Positions 6,749 to 13,892 of a DNA stretch of 18,667 bases are shown here, in pieces. The notes under the pieces were generated by a model that had not been told where the DNA came from, did no database searches, and worked only from the letters and a program-made list of their open reading frames with translations. Both the position numbers and the translations under genes were made by a program. Position 1 is the stretch's first letter, and each line of letters starts with the position of its first letter. The stretch comes from Anaerolineae bacterium. Lineage in GTDB: Bacteria > Chloroflexota > Anaerolineae > UBA4142. The stretch covers positions 1-18,667 of the forward strand of contig DAIDTM010000313.1 of NCBI GenBank assembly GCA_027457205.1, given 5' to 3'.

Positions 6749-9472
6749 TCACAAATCAATGATCGCTTCGATCTGCGTCTCGTCGAGCGAGCGATGGAGG
6801 CGAAAGCCCAGTTTCTGGCAGATTCGCAGCATCGCGGTGTTTTCTGTCGCGATGTAGCCGATCACGCGTTTCTGCTTTTCGTCGCGCGCCACATCGAGCA
6901 AGCGGTGCAGCAATTCGGTGCCGAGACCGTGTCCCTGGTATTGGTCGTTGACCAAAATCGCGTACTCGGCTTCGTTGCGGCGGTGCATCTTGATCAAACG
7001 CCCCACCGCGATGATCTCGCGCTCGCCGTGGTCGGGCTTGGCGCGCTCGACCACCAGCGCCAGTTCGCGGTCGTAATCGTTGAAGCAGGTTTGCGCGAGC
7101 CGTTCGTGCGAGACACGTTGGTTCAGCGACAGCACGTGCAAATAGCGCAGATAGACGCTGCGATCCGAAAGGGTGGCGTGGAAGGCGACCATCCGCGGCT
7201 CGTCTTCCGGGCGAATCGGGCGAATTGTGACCGGCATTCCCTTCGTCGTCGTCCACGCGCTGACGTACTGCGCCGGGTAGGGGCGAATGACGAGCCGCGG
7301 CAATTCCTCCGCGCGCGTCTCTGGTCCGAACACGACGACGCGCGCGTCCAACGCCAGGAGACGCTGGTCGGAAATGTAGAGCGGGTTGATTTCGATTTCC
7401 CTGATCCAGCGCTGCTCGACGACGAGCTGACTAAAGCGCGCCAGGAGCTGCTCGAGCGCTGCAAGATCCGCCGGTGGTCTACCGCGCGTGCCTTGCAGCG
7501 CTCGATAGATGTGCGCCTGTTCCATCATCCGCCGCGCCAACGTGGTGTTGAGCGGCGGCAGCCCGTACGCGAGATCGTTCAACACGTCGACCATTTGTCC
7601 GCCCGCGCCGAAGACGAGGACCGATCCCACTTGCGGATCGATGTTGCTGCCGAGGATGAATTCATATCCCTCGCCGACGATCATCGGTTGGACAGTCACG
7701 CCGCGAAAATGTTCGCCGCCGCGTAATTGGATCGCGCGATACGCGTCGCGCACGGCGGCGGCGTTATTCAAATCTAGGATGACGCCGCCCACGTCCATCT
7801 TGTGCCCGATCGTTTCGGAATGGAGTTTGAGCACGACCGGATAACCGATTTCCTGTGCAAGCGCGACCGCCGCGTCTTCGTTGGCGGCGACGCGCGTCTC
7901 GACGACCGGGATGCGATACGCGGCGAGCAATTGCTTGGACTCGAATTCGGAGAGCAGCGTGCGCCCCGCCGCGCGCGCGGTCTGGATGATCTGCTCCGCG
8001 CCGGCGCGATCGGGCGCGCCGTCGTCGTCGGAGGGCAGTGTCGGCGTTTCGTAAATGCCGCGCAGGTTGTAGGTGTAGCGCCACATATAATCGAACATCC
8101 GCGCGGCGGTGTCCGGAAATTCAAACGTGGGGATGTTGGCGCGATTGAGCACCGCGTCGCCGGCTTGGACTTGCTGCGCGCCCATCCAACTGGCGATGAT
8201 CGGTTTGCCAAAGCGCCGCGCGTACGGCGTCAACTCTTCCGCCGTCTTCGTTGGCTCACTGCGCGCCTGCGGACTGAGAATCACGAGGAAACCATTCGTG
8301 TCCGCATCTTTCGCGGCGATCTCCAGCGTCTGCGTGTATCGCTCCGGGCTGGCGTCGTCCAGGATGTCGATGGGGTTCGCGTGGCTCCAGTGCGGCGGCA
8401 AGAATTGATCGAGAGACTGGCGCGTTTCGGCGGAGAGTTCCGCCAGTTCGCCGCCGTCTGCCACCAGCGCATCGGCTGCCATTACGCCCGGTCCGCCGGC
8501 GTTGGTGATGATCGTCAGTTTCGGTCCGAGTGGGCGCGGCTGTTTGTCTAGGACTTCCGCCATCGAAAATAGATCGTCCAGACTGTTGACGCGCAAAACG
8601 CCGCAGCGCCGCGCGATAGCGTTGAACACGGCGTCGTTGCACATCAACGCGCCGGTGTGCGACGCCGCCGCACGCGCCGCGGTGGTCGTGCAGCCGGCTT
8701 TGAGCACGATGATCGGCTTGGTCAGCGCAGCTTCGCGCGCCGCCGAGAGAAACGACCGGGCATCGCCAATATTTTCCATATAGAGGAGGATGCTCCGCGT
8801 CTGTGGATCGTCGCTGAGATAGTAGATCAGTTCGCCCCAGCCCACGTCCAGCATCGAGCCGATGGAGACAAACGAACTAAAGCCGACGTTCTCGCGCTCG
8901 CTCCAGTCGAGCACGGCTGCGCCCAGCGCACCGCTCTGACTGACGAACGCCACGTGTCCCCGGCGCGCCATACGTTTCGCGAAAGTGGCGTTGAGTCCGG
9001 TCGCCGTGTTCATCACACCGAGCGAGTTGGGACCGATAATCCGCAACGATCCCCGCCGCGCCTGCTCGATGATGTCCGCTTCCAGCTTGGCGCCGGCGGC
9101 GTCGGTTTCTCTAAAGCCGGCGGAGAGGATGATCGCGCCTTTCACGCCAACGTCGACGCATTCGCCGATGATGTGCGGCCCGGCAGGCGCAGGGCTGACG
9201 ATCACCGCCAGGTCGATCGGTTCCGGTGTGGCGGCGATGAGCGGATACGTTTTGATGCCGAGGATGCTGCGCTGCTTTGGGTGAATCGGAAAAACCGTAC
9301 CGCCAAAAGGATGGTTGACGAGATTCGACAGGACGGTTCGCTCGATGCCTTCGCTTTCGTTCGCGCCGATCACGGCGACGGTTTTCGGCGCAAACAACGC
9401 GTCGAGCGCGCGCAGGTCGTACTGGCGAACGTCCTGCGTCGGCGGGAGGAAGGATGTAGTGGTCTCGTCCAT
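6749..9472 (-). CDS. Pat/Pka-type fusion: ADP-forming acyl-CoA synthetase + GNAT lysine acyltransferase
   Basis: A 907-aa protein in the size range of Salmonella Pat and E. coli Pka/YfiQ. Domains: CoA-binding Rossmann (about 25-125, TVAVIGANESEG), succinyl-CoA-ligase-like domains (about 145-470), ATP-grasp (about 500-720, SKQLLAAYRIPV and GHKMDVGGV) and C-terminal GNAT (about 746-905). The GNAT part has acetyl-CoA-binding QYQGHGLGTEL and a Glu at about 836 in AEYAILV, matching the catalytic Glu of Pat. Known Pats acetylate the catalytic lysine of AMP-forming acyl-CoA synthetases and inactivate them; two such enzymes lie in this operon. Unlike Salmonella Pat, the synthetase part keeps His272 (SHTGA) and His557 in the ATP-grasp GHK, so it may still make acyl-CoA. 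No clear ribosome site precedes ATG 9472; it starts 27 bases after the preceding gene. Confidence 0.9.
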   Translation of the reverse strand: MDETTTSFLPPTQDVRQYDLRALDALFAPKTVAVIGANESEGIERTVLSNLVNHPFGGTVFPIHPKQRSILGIKTYPLIAATPEPIDLAVIVSPAPAGPHIIGECVDVGVKGAIILSAGFRETDAAGAKLEADIIEQARRGSLRIIGPNSLGVMNTATGLNATFAKRMARRGHVAFVSQSGALGAAVLDWSERENVGFSSFVSIGSMLDVGWGELIYYLSDDPQTRSILLYMENIGDARSFLSAAREAALTKPIIVLKAGCTTTAARAAASHTGALMCNDAVFNAIARRCGVLRVNSLDDLFSMAEVLDKQPRPLGPKLTIITNAGGPGVMAADALVADGGELAELSAETRQSLDQFLPPHWSHANPIDILDDASPERYTQTLEIAAKDADTNGFLVILSPQARSEPTKTAEELTPYARRFGKPIIASWMGAQQVQAGDAVLNRANIPTFEFPDTAARMFDYMWRYTYNLRGIYETPTLPSDDDGAPDRAGAEQIIQTARAAGRTLLSEFESKQLLAAYRIPVVETRVAANEDAAVALAQEIGYPVVLKLHSETIGHKMDVGGVILDLNNAAAVRDAYRAIQLRGGEHFRGVTVQPMIVGEGYEFILGSNIDPQVGSVLVFGAGGQMVDVLNDLAYGLPPLNTTLARRMMEQAHIYRALQGTRGRPPADLAALEQLLARFSQLVVEQRWIREIEINPLYISDQRLLALDARVVVFGPETRAEELPRLVIRPYPAQYVSAWTTTKGMPVTIRPIRPEDEPRMVAFHATLSDRSVYLRYLHVLSLNQRVSHERLAQTCFNDYDRELALVVERAKPDHGEREIIAVGRLIKMHRRNEAEYAILVNDQYQGHGLGTELLHRLLDVARDEKQKRVIGYIATENTAMLRICQKLGFRLHRSLDETQIEAIIDL

Positions 9473-9499
9473 AAAATTGGGTTGTTGGGTTCGCGCGGC

Positions 9500-9724
9500 T
9501 CAGGCGGGCGGTTCGGGCGAGGGCGTTTGTAGAATGGCGTCTACGTCCAGTGAGCGAATCGCGTCGATGGCTGCTTCCCATCTGCCCTCGTCGCACAAAC
9601 CGCCAAGCCCAGCGCGTTCGTAACTCTCCAGCGCCGCGCGAACGCACGCGGCGCGGACCGCCTCGGCGAGGCGGCGTTTTTCGTCAAGGGGCGCAGCATG
9701 CTGCGCCCCTCTGGATTCATTCAT
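9500..9724 (-). CDS. Small helical protein translationally coupled to acs
   Basis: A 74-aa protein, not recognised. The core (about 13-65: KRRLAEAVRAACVRAALESY, then GLGGLCDEGRWEAAIDAIRSLD) is helix-rich and looks like a genuine domain with a Trp and two Cys. The tail is Pro-rich. ATG 9724 overlaps the acs stop within ATGAATGA, so translation is probably coupled to acs. Residues 5-12 (RGAQHAAP) are encoded by a perfect 24-bp palindrome, probably an in-frame repeat insertion that lengthened the N-terminus. It sits between the Acs and the Pat-like gene and may modulate either, but no function can be assigned. Longer upstream starts inside acs lack support. Confidence 0.6.
   Translation of the reverse strand: MNESRGAQHAAPLDEKRRLAEAVRAACVRAALESYERAGLGGLCDEGRWEAAIDAIRSLDVDAILQTPSPEPPA
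9687..9710. repeat. Perfect 24-bp palindrome inside the acs-coupled small gene
   Basis: AGGGGCGCAGCA is followed directly by its exact reverse complement TGCTGCGCCCCT. It has the GGGGC/GCCCC ends of the short dispersed palindromes seen at 4471-4497 and 17551-17578. It lies in frame just after the start codon of the small gene and just beyond the acs stop, so the mRNA hairpin would sit at the coupling point between the two genes. Confidence 0.85.
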
Positions 9725-11825
9725 TCTGTCCAAACTTGGCGATGTCTTCGGGAACTTCGCCCATCTGGGCAACGGCATCCTTGCCTTGCACCATCACGCG
9801 AATTTCCTCGACCACCGTTGGATTTGCCAGCGTGGTCACATCGCCCACATCGCGTTGGTTGGAGATGGAGGCGAGCACGCGGCGCATGATCTTGCCGGAG
9901 CGCGTCTTGGGCATATCCGGCACGATGTAGACGTGCTTGGGTCGCGCGATCTTGCCGATGATGTCTTCGTTCGCCTTGACGACTTTGGCGACGATTTCCG
10001 GGCTGGCTTGAATGCCCGGCTTGAGCGCGATGTAAATCTCCGGGACGCGTCCTCTCAGCTCGTCGGCGACCGGCACCACCGCGGCTTCTGCGACTTCGGG
10101 CACGGTCAGGCACGCCGATTCGATTTCCTTGGTGCCCAGGCGGTGACCGGCGACGTTGATCACGTCGTCGATGCGACCCAGAATGCGATAGTACTTGTCG
10201 GCGGCTTGCACCGCGCCGTCGCCCGCCATGTAGGGCCAGTCGCGCCAGTCCGTGCTCTTGGGATTCTTGTTGTAGCGCGCATAGTACGTGCGGACGTAGC
10301 GGTCCGGATCGCCCCAGATGGTCTGCATGATGCCGGGCCACGGATTGCGGATGCAGATGTTGCCGGCTTTGCCGGAACCCGCCGGCACTTCTTCGCCGTC
10401 TTCGTCCAAGATGACCGGATGGATTCCCGGCGCGCCGGGTCCGGCGCTCCCGGGTTTCATCTGATGAACTGCGGGCGTCGTCGTGCAGAGAAAGCCGCCG
10501 TTTTCAGTTTGCCACCACGTGTCCACGATGACCGCCTCGTCTTTGCCGACGGTGTGATAGTACCACCGCCATACGTCCGGCTCGATCGGCTCGCCCACAG
10601 TCGTCATGTGCTTAAAGTGATAGTTGTACTTGGCTGGCTCATCGGGTCCCAGTTTTCGCAGCATGCGGATCGAGGTCGGCGCGGTGTGGAGGATGTTGAC
10701 GCCGAGCCGCTCCGCGATGCGCCAGGGACGACCGGCGTCCGGGTAGGTGGGTGTCCCTTCGTAGACGACGCTCGTTGCCGCCAGCGAGAGCGGACCATAG
10801 ACGATGTACGAGTGACCGGTGATCCAGCCGATGTCCGCCATGCACCAGTAGGTATCTTCGGGATGAATGTCCTGAATGTACTTGGCGGTGCCGGTGACGT
10901 ATGCCAGATAACCGCCGGTGCTGTGCTGAATCCCCTTGGGCTTGCCGGTAGTGCCGCTGGTGTACATCAGGAAGAGTGGCGCGGTCGAGTCCATCGGTAC
11001 GGGATCGACTTTCTTGCCCTGGTACTTTTTCAGCAGGTCGTTCATAAAGAAATCGCGACCCTCGACCATCGGCGTCTTGGAGCCGTACTTGCCGGGATAC
11101 CGCTGCCACACCAGCACCTTGTCGACGTGCTGCCCCATCTCTTCCGCCGTCTGCACGGCGATATCGGCGTTCGCTTTGTGATCGACCAACGTGCCGGCGC
11201 GCCAGTAACTGTCGATCGTGACGAGGACGTGACTGCCCGAGTCCTGGATGCGCGTGCCGCACGCTTGACCGCTGAATCCGCCAAACACTTCCGAGTGGAT
11301 GACGCCCAGCCGGGCGCACGCCAGCATCGTGATGGGCAGCTCGGGAGTCATCGGCAGATGGAACGTGACGCGGTCGCCGGCTTTCAGCCCGACGTAATCG
11401 CGAAGCATCGCGGCAACTTCGTTGACGCGGTAGTACAGCTCCTGGTACGTGATGGCTACCGGGTCTTCGTTCTCCGGCTCGCCCACGAAGATGATCGCCG
11501 CTTTGTTGCGGTACTTGGCTAGGTGGCGATCGACGCAATTGTAGCTGGCGTTGATCTTGCCGCCGGTGAACCACTTCCAGAAGGGCGCGTTACTGGTATC
11601 CAGCACCGTGTGGTACGGCTCGAACCAGCTGACCATGTCCGCATATTCTTTGAAGCAGTCCGGAAACTTGTCCAGCCCGAATCGCTCCAGAATCTTGGAG
11701 TCCGGCATATTTGCCTGTGCGATGAACTTTTGGGGAGGATTAAAGTACTCTTCTTCCCGCCAGTGCACGGCAATCTGCGCTTCGCTGACCTCGGTCATTT
11801 CCTTCTTTTCAGGCGCGTTTGCCAT
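9717..11825 (-). CDS. acsA: Acetyl-CoA synthetase, AMP-forming
   Basis: A 702-aa enzyme, slightly longer than the usual ~650 aa, converting acetate + ATP + CoA to acetyl-CoA + AMP + PPi in the cytoplasm. Visible motifs: WKWFTGGKINASYNCVDRHL (83-102), P-loop YTSGTTGKPKG (288-298), ADIGWITGHSYIVYGPL (330-346), TVGEPIEP (409-416), DTWWQTENGG (435-444, with the Trp limiting the pocket to small acyl groups) and VAGHRLGTKEIE. The C-terminal lysine is K645 in PKTRSGKIMRR, the site silenced by Pat-type acetylation in other bacteria. ATG 11825 is chosen because of the GGAGGA site just upstream and the usual N-terminus; the longer in-frame start at 11903 lacks one. It is the first gene of the six-gene minus-strand operon, behind a clear promoter. 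Confidence 0.96.
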   Translation of the reverse strand: MANAPEKKEMTEVSEAQIAVHWREEEYFNPPQKFIAQANMPDSKILERFGLDKFPDCFKEYADMVSWFEPYHTVLDTSNAPFWKWFTGGKINASYNCVDRHLAKYRNKAAIIFVGEPENEDPVAITYQELYYRVNEVAAMLRDYVGLKAGDRVTFHLPMTPELPITMLACARLGVIHSEVFGGFSGQACGTRIQDSGSHVLVTIDSYWRAGTLVDHKANADIAVQTAEEMGQHVDKVLVWQRYPGKYGSKTPMVEGRDFFMNDLLKKYQGKKVDPVPMDSTAPLFLMYTSGTTGKPKGIQHSTGGYLAYVTGTAKYIQDIHPEDTYWCMADIGWITGHSYIVYGPLSLAATSVVYEGTPTYPDAGRPWRIAERLGVNILHTAPTSIRMLRKLGPDEPAKYNYHFKHMTTVGEPIEPDVWRWYYHTVGKDEAVIVDTWWQTENGGFLCTTTPAVHQMKPGSAGPGAPGIHPVILDEDGEEVPAGSGKAGNICIRNPWPGIMQTIWGDPDRYVRTYYARYNKNPKSTDWRDWPYMAGDGAVQAADKYYRILGRIDDVINVAGHRLGTKEIESACLTVPEVAEAAVVPVADELRGRVPEIYIALKPGIQASPEIVAKVVKANEDIIGKIARPKHVYIVPDMPKTRSGKIMRRVLASISNQRDVGDVTTLANPTVVEEIRVMVQGKDAVAQMGEVPEDIAKFGQNE

Positions 11826-11927
11826 AGAATTTCCTCCTTCAGAGAAATACTCAACCTCGAACAGTTCGCGCCGGGATGCGCCGGCGCGTGAACATCCATC
11901 CATCAGCGATTCTTCGAGCGCGGCATA

Positions 11928-11956
11928 ATTGTACTACCAATTGGCTGGCTTGCCAA
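11928..11956 (-). promoter_or_regulatory. Sigma-70-type promoter of the acs operon
   Basis: On the minus strand TTGGCA (11951-11956) and TACAAT (11928-11933) are spaced by exactly 17 bp, each at five of six consensus positions. Transcription would start near 11921, giving an acs leader of about 95 bases. The six genes down to 2778 have gaps of at most 87 bases and no clear terminator, so this may drive them all. Confidence 0.7.
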
Positions 11957-12053
11957 GCGGCATGCGCCAATCTCGCTCCTCCATTCCTCGCGTCGACGGA
12001 GTTGGGAGTTCGGCGCGACGCGTGGGTTCAACGCCTGACCGCAGACAGACAAC

Positions 12054-12088
12054 GCGCGTGCGCGGCGATTGGGCGTCCGCGCACGCGC
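12054..12088 (-). terminator. Hairpin between satP and acs
   Basis: A 12-bp perfect stem, GCGCGTGCGCGG (12054-12065) with CCGCGCACGCGC (12077-12088), begins 16 bases after the satP stop on the minus strand. The following GTTGTCTGTCTG is only partly U-rich. It probably ends or weakens satP transcription before the acs promoter. The rest of 11957-12053 holds no gene. Confidence 0.5.
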
Positions 12089-12103
12089 TTGCATCAATAC
12101 GAT

Positions 12104-12685
12104 CTAGGCTTTCAAAATCGGGTTGCCCAGCGGCACGACGACTCGCCCGAATGTGGCATTCGTCACCTCGGCGAAAGAGGTGTAGAGCGCGGCGATGCCC
12201 GTCAGGATGCCGAGATAGCCGCCCAGGGTGCCGGTACCCATCCCAAACTCCCCGCCGGCAAGCAGGAAGAAGGTGATCCACAGCAAGAGGAAGATCACCC
12301 ACAATGCCAGATTGGTGCGGAAAGTGGCGACCCACATATAGAGCGTAAAGACGCCCCACATGAACAGCGAGAAACCAACGCCGGCGCCTGACGATGCTTT
12401 CATCAAGTTTGCGCCGCTCGCCCAGAAGAGGAACGTGAACCACAACCAGAACGCTCCGTACGCCGAAAACGCAACCATTCCAAACGTATTGCCATTTTTG
12501 AATTCATACGCGCCGACCAGCAACTGCGTCAGCCCGCCGAACGCAAACGCGAGCGCCAGCACTGCCGGCAAGGCATCGCCGGGCAACAAGCCCGCATTGA
12601 TCGCGCTCAATACAACAGTCGTGACTCCAAAGGCAGCAAGTCCCAGCGGCGCAGGATTTGCCGACTTGACGGTTTGATCTGCCAT
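12104..12685 (-). CDS. satP: SatP/YaaH-family acetate permease
   Basis: A 193-aa integral membrane protein of the GPR1/FUN34/YaaH family (PF01184), whose members move acetate or succinate with protons across the cytoplasmic membrane. The family signature NPAPLGLAAFG starts at residue 10, followed by about six hydrophobic helices: LGLAAFGVTTVVLSAINAGL, LALAFAFGGLTQLLVG, FGMVAFSAYGAFWLWFTFLF, VGFSLFMWGVFTLYMW, LWVIFLLLWITFFLLA and LGGYLGILTGIAALYTSF. Length is typical. ATG 12685 is chosen because GGAGGTGA lies seven bases upstream; the TTG at 12691 would overlap that site. It lies just upstream of acs on the same strand, so acetate import and activation are probably linked. A long leader with an internal terminator precedes it. 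Substrate is inferred from family and neighbours. Confidence 0.93.
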   Translation of the reverse strand: MADQTVKSANPAPLGLAAFGVTTVVLSAINAGLLPGDALPAVLALAFAFGGLTQLLVGAYEFKNGNTFGMVAFSAYGAFWLWFTFLFWASGANLMKASSGAGVGFSLFMWGVFTLYMWVATFRTNLALWVIFLLLWITFFLLAGGEFGMGTGTLGGYLGILTGIAALYTSFAEVTNATFGRVVVPLGNPILKA

Positions 12686-12880
12686 GATCAATTCACCTCC
12701 GGAAGATTTTTCGTTCTTGGGGTTGCACGGTCGATTCAGCCCGGCGACGGCTTAATTCACCAAGATAAGCCCTCTCCTCCTCCACAAGAGAACTCACCAC
12801 GCCAACGGCGTCGGTTTTGATTCGCCGGTCCGCTGCGCCTGGTTGTCTTTGGAATGCAAAACGCCGCTGTCTAGCCCCAG

Positions 12881-12918
12881 AAAACAAAAACCGACCCCAC
12901 GACAATGAGTTGGTCGGT
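12881..12918 (-). terminator. Intrinsic terminator about 200 bases upstream of satP
   Basis: On the minus strand ACCGACC (complement of 12912-12918) pairs with GGTCGGT (complement of 12890-12896), followed immediately by TTTTGTTTT. A shifted pairing with 12916-12921 is also possible. The stem is short, but the U-tract is good. The plus strand has no comparable U-tract, so it acts on minus-strand transcripts. Confidence 0.65.
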
Positions 12919-13177
12919 CGGAAAAAATAGCATCCTTGCATTTCCCCCCGCTGGGCTACGGCGACGACGCCACGTTCTCATTTGCAAATCGGCACAATCA
13001 GAACGTTACACACAAGGCGGATTCTATCACAAGGAGTCAGGTGAAGCGACGTGCAAAAGGGTCAACGCGGAGCGCGAACGTATCAACAAAATTAAAGTCG
13101 CGTTAAAATCTTGCGAGGACAATCGCTTGTGTCTGCCGGCACAAGCCGGGGAATATTTGCAATGGGTGGGACAACAG

Positions 13178-13209
13178 ACCTCCCGTCGGTCACATCGATC
13201 CTGGGAGGT
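13178..13209 (-). terminator. Weak hairpin after the response-regulator gene
   Basis: ACCTCCC (13178-13184) is complementary to GGGAGGT (13203-13209) with an 18-base loop, eight bases after the regulator stop on the minus strand. The following CTGTTGTCCC is a poor U-tract, so it may only be a weak terminator. Confidence 0.3.
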
Positions 13210-13216
13210 TGAGCTG

Positions 13217-13858
13217 CTACAAAAGCCCGCGCTTGCCGGCTTCCGCCACGGCTTGGGCGCGGTTGGCGACGCCCATCTTTTCGAGAATATCTTGCACTTT
13301 GCGCTTGACGGTGACTTCGCTCCAGTACAGTTTCTCTGCAATTTCCTTGTTCGTCGCGCCGTCGGCGATCATCCGCAGCACCTGAAGCTCCTGATCGGTC
13401 AAGCCGGAATCCGCGCGCGTTTTTTCTTTTGCCAGGTCTTGAAACTCGCGCATCACCTTGCTGACCAGCGAGGGGCTGAGCAGCCGCTCGCCGCGCCCCA
13501 CCTGCCGGATGGAGGAGGCGAGCACTTCATTCGACGCGCTCTTGAGCAGGTAGCCCTCAGCCCCGGCGCGGAGCGCGCCGAAGAGAAACTCTTCGTCGTC
13601 GTAAGTGCTGAGCAGAATCACCTTGACGTCCGGATGCTCGCGTTTCAACCGCTGCGTGATCTCGATGCCGTTCTGACCCGGCATCCGAATGTCCAGTAGG
13701 ACAATGTCCGGCTTGAGCGCGTCGAGATTCGCAAAAAGGCTGGACGCGCCGTCCGCTTCGCCAACAACTTGAATGTCCGCGTGGTTCGCCAGGACGCTGC
13801 GCACGCCCTGCCGCACGATGGGATGATCGTCTACGATGAGCACGCGAATCGAATCCAC
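13217..13858 (-). CDS. NarL/LuxR-type response regulator
   Basis: A 213-aa cytoplasmic transcription factor. The receiver domain (about 4-120) has acidic pocket D10-D11, phospho-acceptor D56 in VLLDIRMPG, the switch Ser/Thr in LLSTYDD (about 86-87) and K106. A LuxR-type helix-turn-helix spans about 150-213 (LTDQELQVLRMIADGATNKE, then VTVKRKVQDILEKMGVANRA). GTG 13858 is preferred because GGGAGAG lies eight bases upstream and the protein then starts directly at the receiver strand. An in-frame ATG at 13921 would add 21 residues overlapping the kinase gene. The partner kinase ends 34 bases upstream. Targets are unknown; the satP-acs genes downstream on the same strand are natural candidates. Confidence 0.93.
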   Translation of the reverse strand: MDSIRVLIVDDHPIVRQGVRSVLANHADIQVVGEADGASSLFANLDALKPDIVLLDIRMPGQNGIEITQRLKREHPDVKVILLSTYDDEEFLFGALRAGAEGYLLKSASNEVLASSIRQVGRGERLLSPSLVSKVMREFQDLAKEKTRADSGLTDQELQVLRMIADGATNKEIAEKLYWSEVTVKRKVQDILEKMGVANRAQAVAEAGKRGLL

Positions 13859-13892
13859 CGATTCAACTCTCCCATTGAAGCTTACGCATGAT

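Larger units (their letters stand above)
12692..13216 (-). other. 525-bp gap: putative satP leader and end of the regulator operon
   Basis: No convincing gene is present. Read on the minus strand from the regulator stop it holds: a weak hairpin (13178-13209), a -10-like TAGAAT (13021-13026) without a good -35, a stretch containing complementary ACGTTC/GAACGT segments (about 12973-13005), an intrinsic terminator (12881-12918), about 190 further bases, then the satP ribosome site. A 36-codon GTG-initiated frame ends in the satP ribosome site but has no ribosome site of its own. Either the terminator closes the regulator transcript, or it is an attenuator in a leader of about 330 bases. Confidence 0.5.

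Noticed and set aside
9786..11522. 578-codon plus-strand frame opposite acsA
   Set aside because: Antisense shadow: low-information composition (His, Arg, Asp, Val) and no ribosome site, while the minus strand carries all Acs motifs.
12693..12941. Minus-strand frame ending in the satP ribosome site
   Set aside because: It passes through the terminator hairpin, has no ribosome site, and its first half looks like translated structured RNA. A shorter GTG-initiated version of 36 codons cannot be excluded but has no support.
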